NCBI RefSeq assembly: GCF_022760995.1
Contig: NZ_JAKWJO010000005.1
Location: 1 to 64,000 of the forward strand
DNA from: Dyella sedimenti
GTDB lineage: Bacteria; Pseudomonadota; Gammaproteobacteria; Xanthomonadales; Rhodanobacteraceae
Length of the DNA stretch: 64,000 nucleotides
Direction of reading: 5' to 3'
The first letter of the stretch is position 1. Every line of letters begins with the position of its first letter. This document shows positions 1-9,200 of this stretch, one piece after another. The notes beneath the pieces were generated by a model. It was not told the origin of the DNA. It ran no database searches and worked only from the letters and a program-made list of their open reading frames with translations. The translations under genes were made by a program, and so were the position numbers.

Positions 1-62
1 GGCTGTCGCTTGCCTGCTCGATCATCTGCTTACGGAATCTTCCGGAGTTTTGTTAGCGGCTC

Positions 63-500
63 TTATTGCTTGCCAGTCCTAATTGAGGACAGATGCGCCA
101 GTAGCTCAGATCGAAATTGAGAGAGACTCCCTCTGTAGAGCCAGACAATCCCGCATACGCCATAGAGCGCTAACGAGGCTGGGAAGTTAGCAGCGCGCAT
201 TTGTTCGAGCGCCATCGGGTTCCTGAAATGCCAGTAGATGGCATAGCAACCATCCACAGTGAACCATGTTGCGAATAAGGCCAAAGGCCAGAGTTTCCAT
301 CTACGCTCAAGGAAGACCCGCATGCTCCACGGTGCGGTGAAGTAAGCAAGCAGGGCCATGATGAAGCTGATGGGTATGTCCCAGTCGGGGGCTTGGTAGA
401 AGTAAGAGCCAGCAACGAGCAGGGCTATGCCGATGAGCAGGGTGACGATCTTCCATGGTCGGACATACTCGGTCATAAGAACGCTGATACGTTCCAACAT
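63..500 (-). CDS. Hypothetical four-helix membrane protein
   Basis: The 145-residue protein has about four hydrophobic stretches (roughly residues 18-35, 42-60, 70-88 and 105-122) joined by short basic loops, so it is probably an inner-membrane protein. I recognise no family. The start at 500 is well supported by an AGGAGG Shine-Dalgarno sequence five bases upstream of the ATG. Base composition is visibly AT-richer than uvrB and its other neighbours, and the gene lies beside a degenerate tRNA-Val copy, which suggests acquired DNA next to a tRNA integration hotspot. No partner gene is visible because the window edge is 62 bases away. Confidence 0.7.
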   Translation of the reverse strand: MLERISVLMTEYVRPWKIVTLLIGIALLVAGSYFYQAPDWDIPISFIMALLAYFTAPWSMRVFLERRWKLWPLALFATWFTVDGCYAIYWHFRNPMALEQMRAANFPASLALYGVCGIVWLYRGSLSQFRSELLAHLSSIRTGKQ

Positions 501-658
501 ATGGTCCTCCTGTCTCGCTGAATTTCCCCGAGAAAAATTCTAGCCGTAGTTCGCACTAGTAGAGCACCCCCGACACCCCCTCTACCCGGGGTCGACTTTC
601 TGCCACCCCCTGGGCGAATTAGGAGGGGCATGCGTCATTCCCAGCTATGGCGAGAACC

Positions 659-735
659 GGGCGGTTAGCTCAGCGGTAGATGCAAGCGGGTGCAACGCAG
701 TGAACCCGCCACTACCTTTACTAGGTAGGGCTATC
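659..735 (+). pseudogene. Degenerate tRNA-Val-like fragment
   Basis: Bases 659-680 are identical to the first 22 bases of the tRNA-Val gene found on the opposite strand at 925-999 (acceptor 5' arm and D-arm). After about 30 unrelated bases, 711-730 again resembles the anticodon arm: a CTACC/GGTAG stem around a seven-base loop TTTACTA, in which the anticodon position would read TAC, also valine. No T-arm or 3' acceptor half can be found. It cannot fold as a working tRNA and is best read as a broken, inverted partial copy. The second block rests on a short match, so the fragment may end at 680. Confidence 0.55.
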
Positions 736-866
736 TGTAGAAACGACGGCCACTTAGGTTGGCTTGTGCACACTCAGGACTGTGAATGCCCTGCCCTCGT
801 TCACTTCGTGCACATTGCGTGCTGTGAACAAGGGGCTTATTTTGTGCACGTTCTCTGAGCCAGAAA

Positions 867-892
867 CAAAAAAGGAACCCCGAAGGATTCCT
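867..892 (-). terminator. Terminator of tRNA-Val
   Basis: On the minus strand, a seven-pair stem GGAATCC/GGGTTCC closed by a UUCG tetraloop is followed by a run of T. It lies about 35 bases past the tRNA 3' end, as expected for an intrinsic terminator. Confidence 0.85.
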
Positions 893-924
893 CTTTAGTC
901 CCGCTCGATCAACGGGTTACGAAT

Positions 925-999
925 TGGTGGGCGGTACAAGGATCGAACTTGTGACCCCTACCATGTCAAGGTAGTGCTCTACCGCTGAGCTAACCGCCC
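925..999 (-). tRNA. tRNA-Val(GAC)
   Basis: The minus strand folds as a full cloverleaf: acceptor stem GGGCGGT/ACCGCCC, D-arm GCTC/GAGC, anticodon stem CTACC/GGTAG with loop TTGACAT, and T-arm ACAAG/CTTGT with the TTCGATC loop. The 3' CCA is encoded. Anticodon GAC reads valine codons GUC and GUU. It lies just downstream of uvrB on the same strand and has its own terminator. Confidence 0.95.
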
Positions 1000-1002
1000 G
1001 GA

Positions 1003-1026
1003 GCTCGCTCGGCATGCCGTGCGAGC
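1003..1026. other. Hairpin between uvrB and tRNA-Val
   Basis: GCTCGC and GCGAGC arms enclose a second GC-rich stem with one mismatch and a CATG loop. It lacks a T-run, so it may be a processing or Rho-related structure at the uvrB 3' end rather than a classical terminator. Confidence 0.4.
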
Positions 1027-1075
1027 CGCGCAGTATACGTGCTCCGCGACCCGGCGACAACCGGGCCCGGAGGCC

Positions 1076-3106
1076 TCAGCGCAGCGCCTTCTCGCGCAAC
1101 TGGTGGATCTGGTCGCGGATCCTGGCCGCTTCCTCGAATTCCAGGTTCTCGGCGTGCTTGTACATCTGCGCCTCCAGTTTCTTGATCATGGCCGCGGCCT
1201 GATCGGCGCTGAGCGAAGCGTAGTCCCCCGCCTTCTCCGCCACGGCAGCCTGCCGCCCCTTGCGGTCGCCGCGACCGCCACGGCCGCGACCAGGCACCTC
1301 GCCGCGCGCGCCTTCCATGATGTCGGCGATGCGGCGCACCACGGATTGCGGGGTGATGCCGTTGGCCTCGTTGTAGGCCTGCTGCTTCTCGCGGCGGCGT
1401 GCCGTCTCGTCCATCGCCGCCTGCATCGACCGGGTCACCGTATCGGCATAGAGGATGGCCTTGCCGCGCACATTGCGCGCCGCGCGGCCGATGGTCTGGA
1501 TCAGCGAGCCTGTGGAGCGCAGGAAGCCTTCCTTGTCCGCATCGAGGATGGCCACCAGCGATACCTCCGGCATGTCCAGGCCCTCGCGCAGCAGGTTGAT
1601 GCCCACCAGCACGTCGAACTCGCCCAGTCGCAGGTCGCGGATGATCTCCACGCGCTCCACCGTCTCGATGTCCGAATGCAGGTAGCGCACCTTGATGCCA
1701 TGATCGGCCAGGTACTCGGTCAGGTTCTCGGCCATGCGCTTGGTCAGCGTGGTGACCAGCACGCGGTCGCCCATCGCCACGCGCTTGTGCACTTCGCCCA
1801 GCAGGTCATCCACCTGGGTGCGCACCGGGCGCACCTCCACTTCCGGATCGACCAGGCCGGTGGGGCGCACGACCAGCTCGACGATGGCGTCGCCAGATTT
1901 CTGCAGTTCGTACTCGCGCGGGGTAGCCGATACATAGATCGAGCGCGGCGCGCGCTGCTCCCACTCCTCGAAGCGCAAGGGACGGTTGTCCATCGCCGAG
2001 GGCAGGCGGAAACCGAACTCCACCAGCGTTTCCTTGCGCGAGCGGTCGCCCTTGTACATGGCGCCCAGCTGCGGGATGGTCACGTGCGACTCGTCCACCA
2101 CCAGCAGGGCGTCCGCCGGCAGGTAGTCGAACAGGGTCGGCGGCGGCTCGCCCGGGCCGCGGCGGGTCAGGTGGCGCGAGTAGTTCTCGATGCCCTGGCA
2201 GTAACCCACCTCGGCCATCATCTCGATGTCGAAGCGGGTGCGCTGGTCCAGGCGCTGCGCCTCGACCAGCTTGTTGTCCTTGTAGAGCTGCTCCAGCCGC
2301 TCCTTCAGCTCGACCTTGATGGTCTCGATCGCGTTGAGCACGCTTTCGCGCGTACTCGCGTAGTGCGTACGCGGATACACCGTGTAGCGCGGCACCTTGC
2401 GTATCGTCTCGCCAGTGAGCGGGTCGAACAGCGCCATGGCCTCCACCTCGCCGTCGAACAGTTCGATGCGCAGCGCCTCGGTCTCCGATTCGGCCGGAAA
2501 GACGTCGATCACCTCGCCGCGCACGCGATAGGTGCCGCGGCGCAGCTCCATCTCATTGCGGGTGTACTGCAGCTCGGTGAGCTGGCGGATCAGCGCGCGC
2601 TGGTCGATGCGCTCGCCCTTGGCCAGGATCAGGCGCAGCGAGAGGTAGTCCTCCGGATCGCCCAGGCCGTAGATGGCCGACACGGTGGCCACGATCAGCG
2701 CATCCTTGCGCGACAGCAGTGCCTTGGTCGCCGCCAGGCGCATCTGCTCGATATGGTCGTTGATCGAGGCATCCTTCTCGATATAGGTGTCGGAAGCCGC
2801 CACATAGGCTTCCGGCTGGTAGTAGTCGTAGTAGCTGACGAAGTACTCCACCGCGTTGTGCGGGAAGAACTCCTTGAACTCGCCGTACAGCTGCGCCGCC
2901 AAGGTCTTGTTCGGCGCCAGCACGATGGTCGGCCGCTGCACCTTCTCGATCACGTTGGCGATGGTGAAGGTCTTGCCCGAGCCGGTCACGCCCAGCAGGG
3001 TCTGCGCGGCCAGGCCGGCCTCGAAACCCTCGCTGAGACTCTGGATCGCTGCAGGCTGGTCGCCCGATGGCTTGTAGGGGGAAACGAGTTCGAACCGGTC
3101 AGTCAT
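1076..3106 (-). CDS. uvrB: Excinuclease ABC subunit B
   Basis: UvrB is the damage-verifying helicase-like subunit of nucleotide excision repair; it receives DNA from UvrA and positions UvrC for incision. The 676-residue protein matches the family length. It shows the N-terminal YKPSGDQP motif, Walker A GVTGSGKT near residues 39-46, the DNA-gripping beta-hairpin [11 protein letters not shown], a DESH helicase motif II, helicase motif [11 protein letters not shown], and a C-terminal UVR domain ([11 protein letters not shown]) that contacts UvrC. I chose the ATG at 3106 because [17 protein letters not shown] aligns with known UvrB N-termini; an in-frame ATG at 3157 would add 17 unsupported residues. 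The gene is divergent from the FimT-like pseudopilin. Confidence 0.97.
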   Translation of the reverse strand: MTDRFELVSPYKPSGDQPAAIQSLSEGFEAGLAAQTLLGVTGSGKTFTIANVIEKVQRPTIVLAPNKTLAAQLYGEFKEFFPHNAVEYFVSYYDYYQPEAYVAASDTYIEKDASINDHIEQMRLAATKALLSRKDALIVATVSAIYGLGDPEDYLSLRLILAKGERIDQRALIRQLTELQYTRNEMELRRGTYRVRGEVIDVFPAESETEALRIELFDGEVEAMALFDPLTGETIRKVPRYTVYPRTHYASTRESVLNAIETIKVELKERLEQLYKDNKLVEAQRLDQRTRFDIEMMAEVGYCQGIENYSRHLTRRGPGEPPPTLFDYLPADALLVVDESHVTIPQLGAMYKGDRSRKETLVEFGFRLPSAMDNRPLRFEEWEQRAPRSIYVSATPREYELQKSGDAIVELVVRPTGLVDPEVEVRPVRTQVDDLLGEVHKRVAMGDRVLVTTLTKRMAENLTEYLADHGIKVRYLHSDIETVERVEIIRDLRLGEFDVLVGINLLREGLDMPEVSLVAILDADKEGFLRSTGSLIQTIGRAARNVRGKAILYADTVTRSMQAAMDETARRREKQQAYNEANGITPQSVVRRIADIMEGARGEVPGRGRGGRGDRKGRQAAVAEKAGDYASLSADQAAAMIKKLEAQMYKHAENLEFEEAARIRDQIHQLREKALR

Positions 3107-3255
3107 GGCGGACGATATGCGGGCGGATGGCGTCATTTTAAATCGCACTGCTGACACGGCCTGTCAGCAGCTTGTGACAGCCGGCCGGCCTGAATGGCCA
3201 CTGACGCCAGGCGGCCATCCCGCTAGCCTGCCTGCTTCGCGTGCAGGAAGCACCC

Positions 3256-3816
3256 ATGGAACGAAGGCACGGATGGGCCCGGCCCCGCAGGCCGGGCGGC
3301 TTCACCCTCATCGAGCAGATCATCGCCCTGGCTGTCGTGGCGGCGCTGGCCTGCCTGGCCAGCCCCGCCCTTGGGCACCTGGCGGCCCGCACCCAGCTGC
3401 AAACGGCCCAGGCGGACCTGCTTGCCGCACTTCAGCAGGCACGCGGCCAGGCCGTTCGCACCGGCCGCCGCACCATGCTTTGCCCCTCGCACGATGGCCG
3501 GCGCTGCGCCGACGATGTCCATTGGGAGGATGGCTGGCTGCTCGGGCACTATCGGAGCGACCAGGCCGACCGGCTGGATGGCGCCCCGGGCACCATCGCC
3601 GGCGGTTACGACCGCCTCACCATCCTCAGCACCGATGGGCGCCGTCGCATCCACTTCCAGGGGGACGGCAGCGCCGGCGGCAGCAATGCCCGCTTCACGC
3701 TGTGCCGGCATGGCCGCGCCGAGAGCGCCTTGACCGTGACCGTGGCCAACTCCGGCCGGATCTACGGCGCCCAGGCCTCCGCGGAGCAGGCGCAACGCTG
3801 CGCGCAAGGAGGCTGA
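3256..3816 (+). CDS. GspH/FimT-type minor pseudopilin
   Basis: This protein of about 186 residues has a type III prepilin leader: a basic segment ending in PGG|FTLIEQ, cut by PilD between Gly and Phe, then a hydrophobic helix (IIALAVVAALACLA) that inserts in the inner membrane and the pilus core. The remainder looks like a GspH/FimT domain, with QARGQAVRTGRR in the first helix and a beta-rich tail containing a Cys pair. Such proteins prime or cap type IV pilus or type II secretion pseudopili. The position 5 of the mature protein is Glu, as needed for assembly. I chose 3256 because GGAAG lies just upstream; an upstream GTG at 3241 is possible. It stands alone, far from the pil cluster at 48.8 kb. 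Confidence 0.85.
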   Translation: MERRHGWARPRRPGGFTLIEQIIALAVVAALACLASPALGHLAARTQLQTAQADLLAALQQARGQAVRTGRRTMLCPSHDGRRCADDVHWEDGWLLGHYRSDQADRLDGAPGTIAGGYDRLTILSTDGRRRIHFQGDGSAGGSNARFTLCRHGRAESALTVTVANSGRIYGAQASAEQAQRCAQGG

Positions 3817-3856
3817 CGAAGCCCTGGTCGCCGCAACACGCATTCCCTTTGCCGGC

Positions 3857-4264
3857 CTAGCTGCCCGACGTATCGTCCTGGTCACTCCGTGCCCGGTCGC
3901 CTTCGGAAGCGTACTTGCGCTTGAGCCGCTCCAGCTCGTTTTCGGCGGCCTGCTCGATATCGATCACCCGGTTCCGGGCACCCCTGACCGCGCGGAGCAA
4001 TTCGTCCAGCTTGATCTGCATGGCCAGGGTGTCGCGGTTCTGGCTGTTCTGGATGAGAAAGACCATCAGGAAGGTGATGATGGTGGTGCCCGTGTTGATT
4101 ACCAGTTGCCATGTGTCGCCGAAGTGGAACACGGGGCCGCTGGCGGCCCAGGCCACGATGAGCAGCATGGCCGCCAGAAAGGCCGCGGGCCGCCCGGCCA
4201 GCCTGGCCGCGGCCTGGGCGATCCGGTCGAACGGGCCGCATTCACTGGGATGCTTGTCGCGCAT
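3857..4264 (-). CDS. Low-affinity iron permease family protein
   Basis: This 135-residue protein has two close hydrophobic helices (AAFLAAMLLIVAWAASG and LVINTGTTIITFLMVFLIQ) followed by NSQNRDTLAMQIKLDELLRA, the signature of the low-affinity iron permease family (related to fungal Fet4, PF04120). The C-terminal 50 residues are charged and probably coiled. Transport has not been shown for most bacterial members, so the iron role comes from the family name only. The start at 4264 (MRDKHPSECGPFDR) is preferred over upstream in-frame ATGs, whose translation looks like non-coding sequence. It sits downstream of tRNA-Asn on the same strand. Confidence 0.8.
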   Translation of the reverse strand: MRDKHPSECGPFDRIAQAAARLAGRPAAFLAAMLLIVAWAASGPVFHFGDTWQLVINTGTTIITFLMVFLIQNSQNRDTLAMQIKLDELLRAVRGARNRVIDIEQAAENELERLKRKYASEGDRARSDQDDTSGS

Positions 4265-4376
4265 ATCGACCCCGATGGGAGGCGCCGACGATGCTGGGGA
4301 TGGGATGGTGAAGGATTCGCCACGAGGCCACGAAGCTTTCGTGCAGGCCGCAAGCGAGCAATCGCGCCATGCCAAA

Positions 4377-4409
4377 GGAAAAGGGCCACCTTTGCAGGTA
4401 GCCCTTTTT
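4377..4409 (-). terminator. Terminator of tRNA-Asn
   Basis: Minus-strand hairpin GGGCTACC/GGTGGCCC with a short loop followed by TTTTCC, a few bases past the tRNA-Asn 3' end. Confidence 0.8.
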
Positions 4410-4415
4410 CAGCAT

Positions 4416-4492
4416 TGGCGCCCGAAGTTGGACTCGAACCAACGACCCCCTGATTAACAGTCAAGTGCTCTAACCGGCTGAGCTATTCGGGC
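4416..4492 (-). tRNA. tRNA-Asn(GTT)
   Basis: On the minus strand a 77-base cloverleaf is visible: acceptor GCCCGAA/TTCGGGC, D-arm with AGCCGGTTA, anticodon loop CTGTTAA (anticodon GTT), T-arm TCGTTGGTTCGAGTCC, and an encoded CCA end. GTT reads asparagine codons. It has its own downstream terminator. Confidence 0.95.
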
Positions 4493-4553
4493 GGGGTGAG
4501 CTGGATAGTTTGAATACCCGGCCCGGGCCTGTCAAGACACCTTGGGCCCGCCG

Positions 4554-5966
4554 TCAGGGAGCGGTTTCGCTGGTCAGCACCCGGTAGCAGGGTACATAGG
4601 CCGTGCCGCCCGGGAGTTTCATGCGGTCCTGCGCCACGAAGGCCTTCAGCAGCTCGTCCAGCGACTGCATGATGTCGGCATCGCCGTCGATGTCGAATGG
4701 CCCTTCCTTCTCGATGGCGCGCATGCCCTCTTCCTTCACGTTGCCGGCCACGATGCCGGAGAACGCGCGACGCAGGTCCGCCGCCAGTTCGTGGCGTGGA
4801 CGGTCGCGGTGGATGACCAGCCCGCGCATGGCCTGGTGGGTGGGACGGAACGGCAGCTGGAACGCATACGGGATGTTCAGCGCCCAGTTGAAGAAGAAGG
4901 CGTCCTTGTTGTCCAGGCGGTAGTTGCGCACCTTGTCGATGCCGCGCACCATCGCGCGCGCCACCGCGATGGGATCGTCCACGATGATCTGGTAGTGCTG
5001 CGCCACGCTATCGCCCAAGGTCAGGCGCAGGAAGCGGTCGATCTGCTCGAAGTACGCCGCCGATTGGCGCGGACCGGTGAGAATCAGCGGGAACGGCACG
5101 CCAGCGTTGTCCGGATGCAGCAGGATGCCGAGCAGGTAGAGGATTTCCTCCGCCGTGCCCACGCCGCCCGGGAACACGATGATGCCGTGGCCCATGCGCA
5201 CGAAGGCCTCCAGGCGCTTCTCGATGTCCGGCATGATGACCAGGTGGTTGACGATGGGGTTCGGCGACTCGGCCGCGATGATGCCCGGCTCGGTGATGCC
5301 GATATAGCGGTTGTTGCGGCGGCGCTGCTTGGCGTGGGCGATGGTGGCGCCCTTCATCGGCCCCTTCATGGCGCCCGGGCCACAGCCCGTGCAGATGTCC
5401 ATGCCGCGCAGGCCGAGCTGGTAGCCCACCTGCTTGGTGTACTCGTACTCGTCGCGCGAGATCGAGTGGCCACCCCAGCACACCACCAGGTTCGGATCGA
5501 TCTGCGGCTTGAGGATGCGCGCGTTGCGCAGGATCTCGAACACCGCATGGGTGAGGCCGACGCTGTCGTCCAGGTCGAAATTGCCCTGCTCCATCTGCGT
5601 CGACACGTAGACGATGTCGCGCACCACCGCCACCAGCAGCTCGTTGATGCCGCGGATGATCTGGCCATCCACGAAGGCCTGCGCCGGCGCGTGGGTCAGC
5701 TCGATCTTGATGCCGCGATCCTGCTGCAGCACCTGGATGTCGAAATCGGGGAACTGTTCGAGGATCGAGCGCGGATCGTCGCTCATATTGCCCGAGGTGA
5801 GCACGGCCAGCGCGCAGCGGCGCAGCAGGGCATGCAGGCCCGACCCGCTGGCGTCGCGCAAGCGCGCCACCTCGTTGCGGGACAGGATATCCAGGCCACC
5901 GGCGGGCGAGATGCGCGCGCTGACGGTGGCGGCTCGGCCGGCCTTGCCGGCTTGCGTGTCATTCAT
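4554..5966 (-). CDS. ppnN: Pyrimidine/purine nucleotide 5'-monophosphate nucleosidase
   Basis: PpnN (YgdH) hydrolyses nucleoside monophosphates to base and ribose 5-phosphate, a nucleotide-salvage reaction that is stimulated by (p)ppGpp in E. coli. The 470-residue length fits. The central LOG/lysine-decarboxylase-like Rossmann domain shows GCGPGAMKGPMKG at about 194-206 and the catalytic loop PGGVGTAEE at 266-274. The N-terminal part has SGNMSDDPRSILE and the C-terminal part a conserved GMRAIEKEGPFDIDGD region. The start at 5966 has AGGAGA eight bases upstream. It is transcribed alone. Confidence 0.93.
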   Translation of the reverse strand: MNDTQAGKAGRAATVSARISPAGGLDILSRNEVARLRDASGSGLHALLRRCALAVLTSGNMSDDPRSILEQFPDFDIQVLQQDRGIKIELTHAPAQAFVDGQIIRGINELLVAVVRDIVYVSTQMEQGNFDLDDSVGLTHAVFEILRNARILKPQIDPNLVVCWGGHSISRDEYEYTKQVGYQLGLRGMDICTGCGPGAMKGPMKGATIAHAKQRRRNNRYIGITEPGIIAAESPNPIVNHLVIMPDIEKRLEAFVRMGHGIIVFPGGVGTAEEILYLLGILLHPDNAGVPFPLILTGPRQSAAYFEQIDRFLRLTLGDSVAQHYQIIVDDPIAVARAMVRGIDKVRNYRLDNKDAFFFNWALNIPYAFQLPFRPTHQAMRGLVIHRDRPRHELAADLRRAFSGIVAGNVKEEGMRAIEKEGPFDIDGDADIMQSLDELLKAFVAQDRMKLPGGTAYVPCYRVLTSETAP

Positions 5967-6154
5967 TGAAACATTCTCCTAGCCGCGCCCTCGCGGCTCG
6001 TACGTCCGGGCAAAACGCGGCGGACCGCGTAGCTTCCCGCGACGGGCATGACAGGGTCAAGCTCCCTTGGACTGCCCGGCCATGGCCATTCCTCGCGCAT
6101 GCCTCATCGTCATTTCGGCGAACGCCGGAATCCAGCGGCTTTTGACGCACCCAC

Positions 6155-6187
6155 AAAAAAACCGACGCCCTCTCGGGCGCCGGTTTC
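6155..6187 (-). terminator. Terminator after TonB receptor 1
   Basis: On the minus strand, ACCGGCGCCC and GGGCGTCGGT pair around a GAGA loop and are followed by seven T. It lies about 25 bases past the receptor stop codon. Confidence 0.9.
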
Positions 6188-6212
6188 GATACAGCGACAG
6201 CAAGGTCTTGCG

Positions 6213-9200
6213 TCAGAACGTGTAGCGCAGGGTCAGCATCGCCGACCAGCGCGACACCACGTTGGTCTTGATGTCGCGACCGGCGTCGTACACCACCTTG
6301 GTGCCCGGCTGGTAGTTATTGTTCGCATCCAGCGGCAGGCTGTAGATGTACTTGCCCGTGGCCGGATCCACGCCGGCGAAGCTGGCGAGGTTGCGGGTGT
6401 ACGGGAACGGCACGTACAGCTGCTGCCCCCAGTCCTTGTTGAGCAGGTTCATGAAGTTGTACACATCCAGGCGGATTTCGCCCTTGTTGCCCTTGAAGAT
6501 GCCGGGCACTTCCTGGCTGAAGCTCATGTCGAGCTGGTTCGTCCAGGCCGCGCGGGTACCGTTGCGGCTGGCGATCTGGCCCTGGTGATCCTTCAGGTAG
6601 CTGTCCTGCTTGATGAAGGCATAGAACTGGTCGATCGCCTTCTGCGGCGTACCGTTCTGGAATACCACGTCACCCGGGCGCGGGATATAGGCCAGGTCGC
6701 GGCTGTAGCTGTCGCCGTTGGCGTCGTTGGCGAACACCCAGCTGTACGGCTGGCCGCTCTGGCCGTTGTAGAACGCGCTGATGGTGGTGGCGTAATTGCC
6801 GAAGAACGCATGCGACCAGCTCAGCGAGGCCGTCACGCGCTGTTTGACCGCATAGTTGGCGGTGCTGGCCACGTTCTCGTTCGGGTTCACCCAGGCGTTG
6901 TTGCTGAAGTTGGACGCGGCCTGGCTGGAGGTGCCCGGATTCACTTCCTTGGCGTTGGCGAAGGTGACGCCGATGCCCGCCGCCCACTCGTCGGCGAACG
7001 GCTTCTTCAACGACAGCGTGAACGCGTCGGAGTGACCCTTGCCGGTGTTGGCCAGTTCGGTGGTGCTGACCGAGAACTGATTGTTGGCATTGGCGCGGTT
7101 GGTGTTGCCCGACGGGCCGCCCAGCGGGTTTTTGTAGTAGGTGAAGCGACCGTCCGGCAGCACGCCGGTCGGCGCGCCGATGTTCAACGCCTGGTACCAG
7201 ATCGCATCACGCACCTTGATGTGCTCGTATTCGGCCGTCGCGATCAGGCCCATCCACGGCAGTTCGCGGTCGATTGCCAGGCTGGCCTTCCATACGGACG
7301 GCAGCTTGAAGTTCGGCGCGATGGTGTCCACCGCCATCTGCGTGCTCGACGGCGGCGGCACGTTCTGATGGAGTGGGTCCGGGCTGAAGCCCGGGTAGGC
7401 CGTACCCGGGCCCACCGGCGCGTTGCCGCTGTTGCGGATCGAGTAGGTGGCCACGGTCATACCGTTGTTCTGGTACGGGTTGGTCATCCATACGGTCGGC
7501 GGATTCGACTGAAACAGGCCCACGCCGCCGCGCAGCTGCGTCTGCAGCGCGGTGTCGAAGGCATAGTTGAACGAGACGCGCGGCTCGACCATGGTCGAGC
7601 CATCGATGGTCTGGTCGTTGCGGAAGCCGAAGGTCTTTTCGAAGGTCGGGTTGTAGACCGGCTTGTCGTTGGTCGAATAGCGGTTCACGCGGAAGCCGTA
7701 CAGCAGCGACAGGCGATCGGTGACCTGCCAGTTGTCCTGCAGGAAGAAGCTGTAGCGGCGCAACGTCCAGGCGCCGGCCACGTCGTCGAGCGAATAGCCC
7801 TGTGCCGGCTGGTACAGGTCGAACTGGTTGTAGATGCCCTTCTCGAAGTTGTCGATGCCCCAGAAGGTGTATGCGCCGAACTGGGTGCGGCCGAACAGGT
7901 TGTAGATCTTGTCCTGCTGGAAGTCGATGCCACCCTTCAGCGTGTGATCGCCCAGGTACAGGGTGCCCGCACTGAAGATGCTCCAGGTCTTGGTCTGGAT
8001 CTGGTTGTAGTCGCTGTACTGGTCCTCGCCCAGGTCGATGTACGGCGAGGCGCCGTTGAGCTTGCCGTTGTTGTCCTTGCCCAGGTTGATGAAGATCTGC
8101 GGCTGCTGCCACGGCACCGTGCGCACCTGGCTGAAGTCCTTGTAGCCGATCTTCGTCTCGGTCGAGAACGTGTCGTTCCAGTCGTCGAAGAACTGCAGCG
8201 AATAGTTCTTGGTGTCGCTGTTCTTGGTGTACCAGTAGCTGGTCAGGCCGATGGCGTTGTTGCTGTTGCCCTGGATCACCGGCTGCACTTCCTTGGTGCG
8301 CTGGAAGGCCAGGCTCGCGCGATGGTTGTCGGTGATGTTCCAGTCCAGCTTGGCCAGCGAGCGCTTGCTGTTCAGGTCGACGCCGCCGCCGCTGAAATCG
8401 CCCGGATGCAGGCCCAGCGCGTTCGCCGCATTGATGACGCGCTGCAGGTCGCTCTGGGAAATCTTGTTGCTGGTGGAGGCGCCGGTCAGCGACGGGTCAA
8501 GGCCGTTGGCCGAATCGTTGCCCAGGCCAAGGGTCTTCTGCTTCTCGTAGCTGGCGAAGAAGAACAGCTTGTCCTTGATGATCGGGCCGCCCAGGGTCAT
8601 GCCACCGGTCCAGTCACGGTCATAGCCCTTGTAGCTGCGGTCGCTCTTCAGCCAACCCGCGTCGCCGACCATCTTGCCGGCGTTGCGATAGGCGTAGTAC
8701 ACCGAGCCGTGGAAGTCGTTGGTGCCACTCTTGGTCACCGCGTTGATGTCGGCGCCGACCGTATCGGAGGTCGTGTCGAAGTTGGCGGTCGAGAGGTTGT
8801 ATTCGGCGATCGTGTCCACCGACACCGGCGAGCCCAGGTAGGGCATGCCGTTGGAATTCAGGCCGAACGGGTCGCCCACGCCCACGCCGTCCACGCTGAT
8901 CTTGTTGTAGCGGCTGTTCATGCCCATGGCGGACATCGAGCCGTCGCCGCGGTCGGTGATGGCGATGCGGGGATCGAGGCGGGCGATGTCCTGGATCGAG
9001 CGGCTCGGCGACGGCGCCATGCGCAGGTCGCGGCCGGAAACGTTGGTGGACAGCCCCTTGTTGTCGCCGTTGAAGGTCTGCGCCGCCACCAGGCCGGTGA
9101 CGGTCACGGCGCCGAGGTTGGTGGCCGCCTGCGAGCCGCCGATGGTCAGGTTGATCGCGGTGTCCTGGGCCAGCTGCAGGTAGACGTTGTCCTGCTCGGC

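Larger units (their letters stand above)
501..924. other. Gene-free stretch beside tRNA-Val
   Basis: This stretch of about 420 bases has no convincing coding region. It holds the upstream region of the membrane-protein gene, a C-rich patch near 565-610, a plus-strand tRNA-Val-like fragment (659-735), three spaced copies of the palindrome GTGCAC (766, 808, 844), and the terminator of the real tRNA-Val (867-892). Confidence 0.6.

Noticed and set aside
1019..3154. Very long open frame (about 711 codons) antisense to uvrB
   Set aside because: It is a GC-rich shadow frame rich in Arg, His and Ala with no domain, while the opposite strand encodes complete UvrB.
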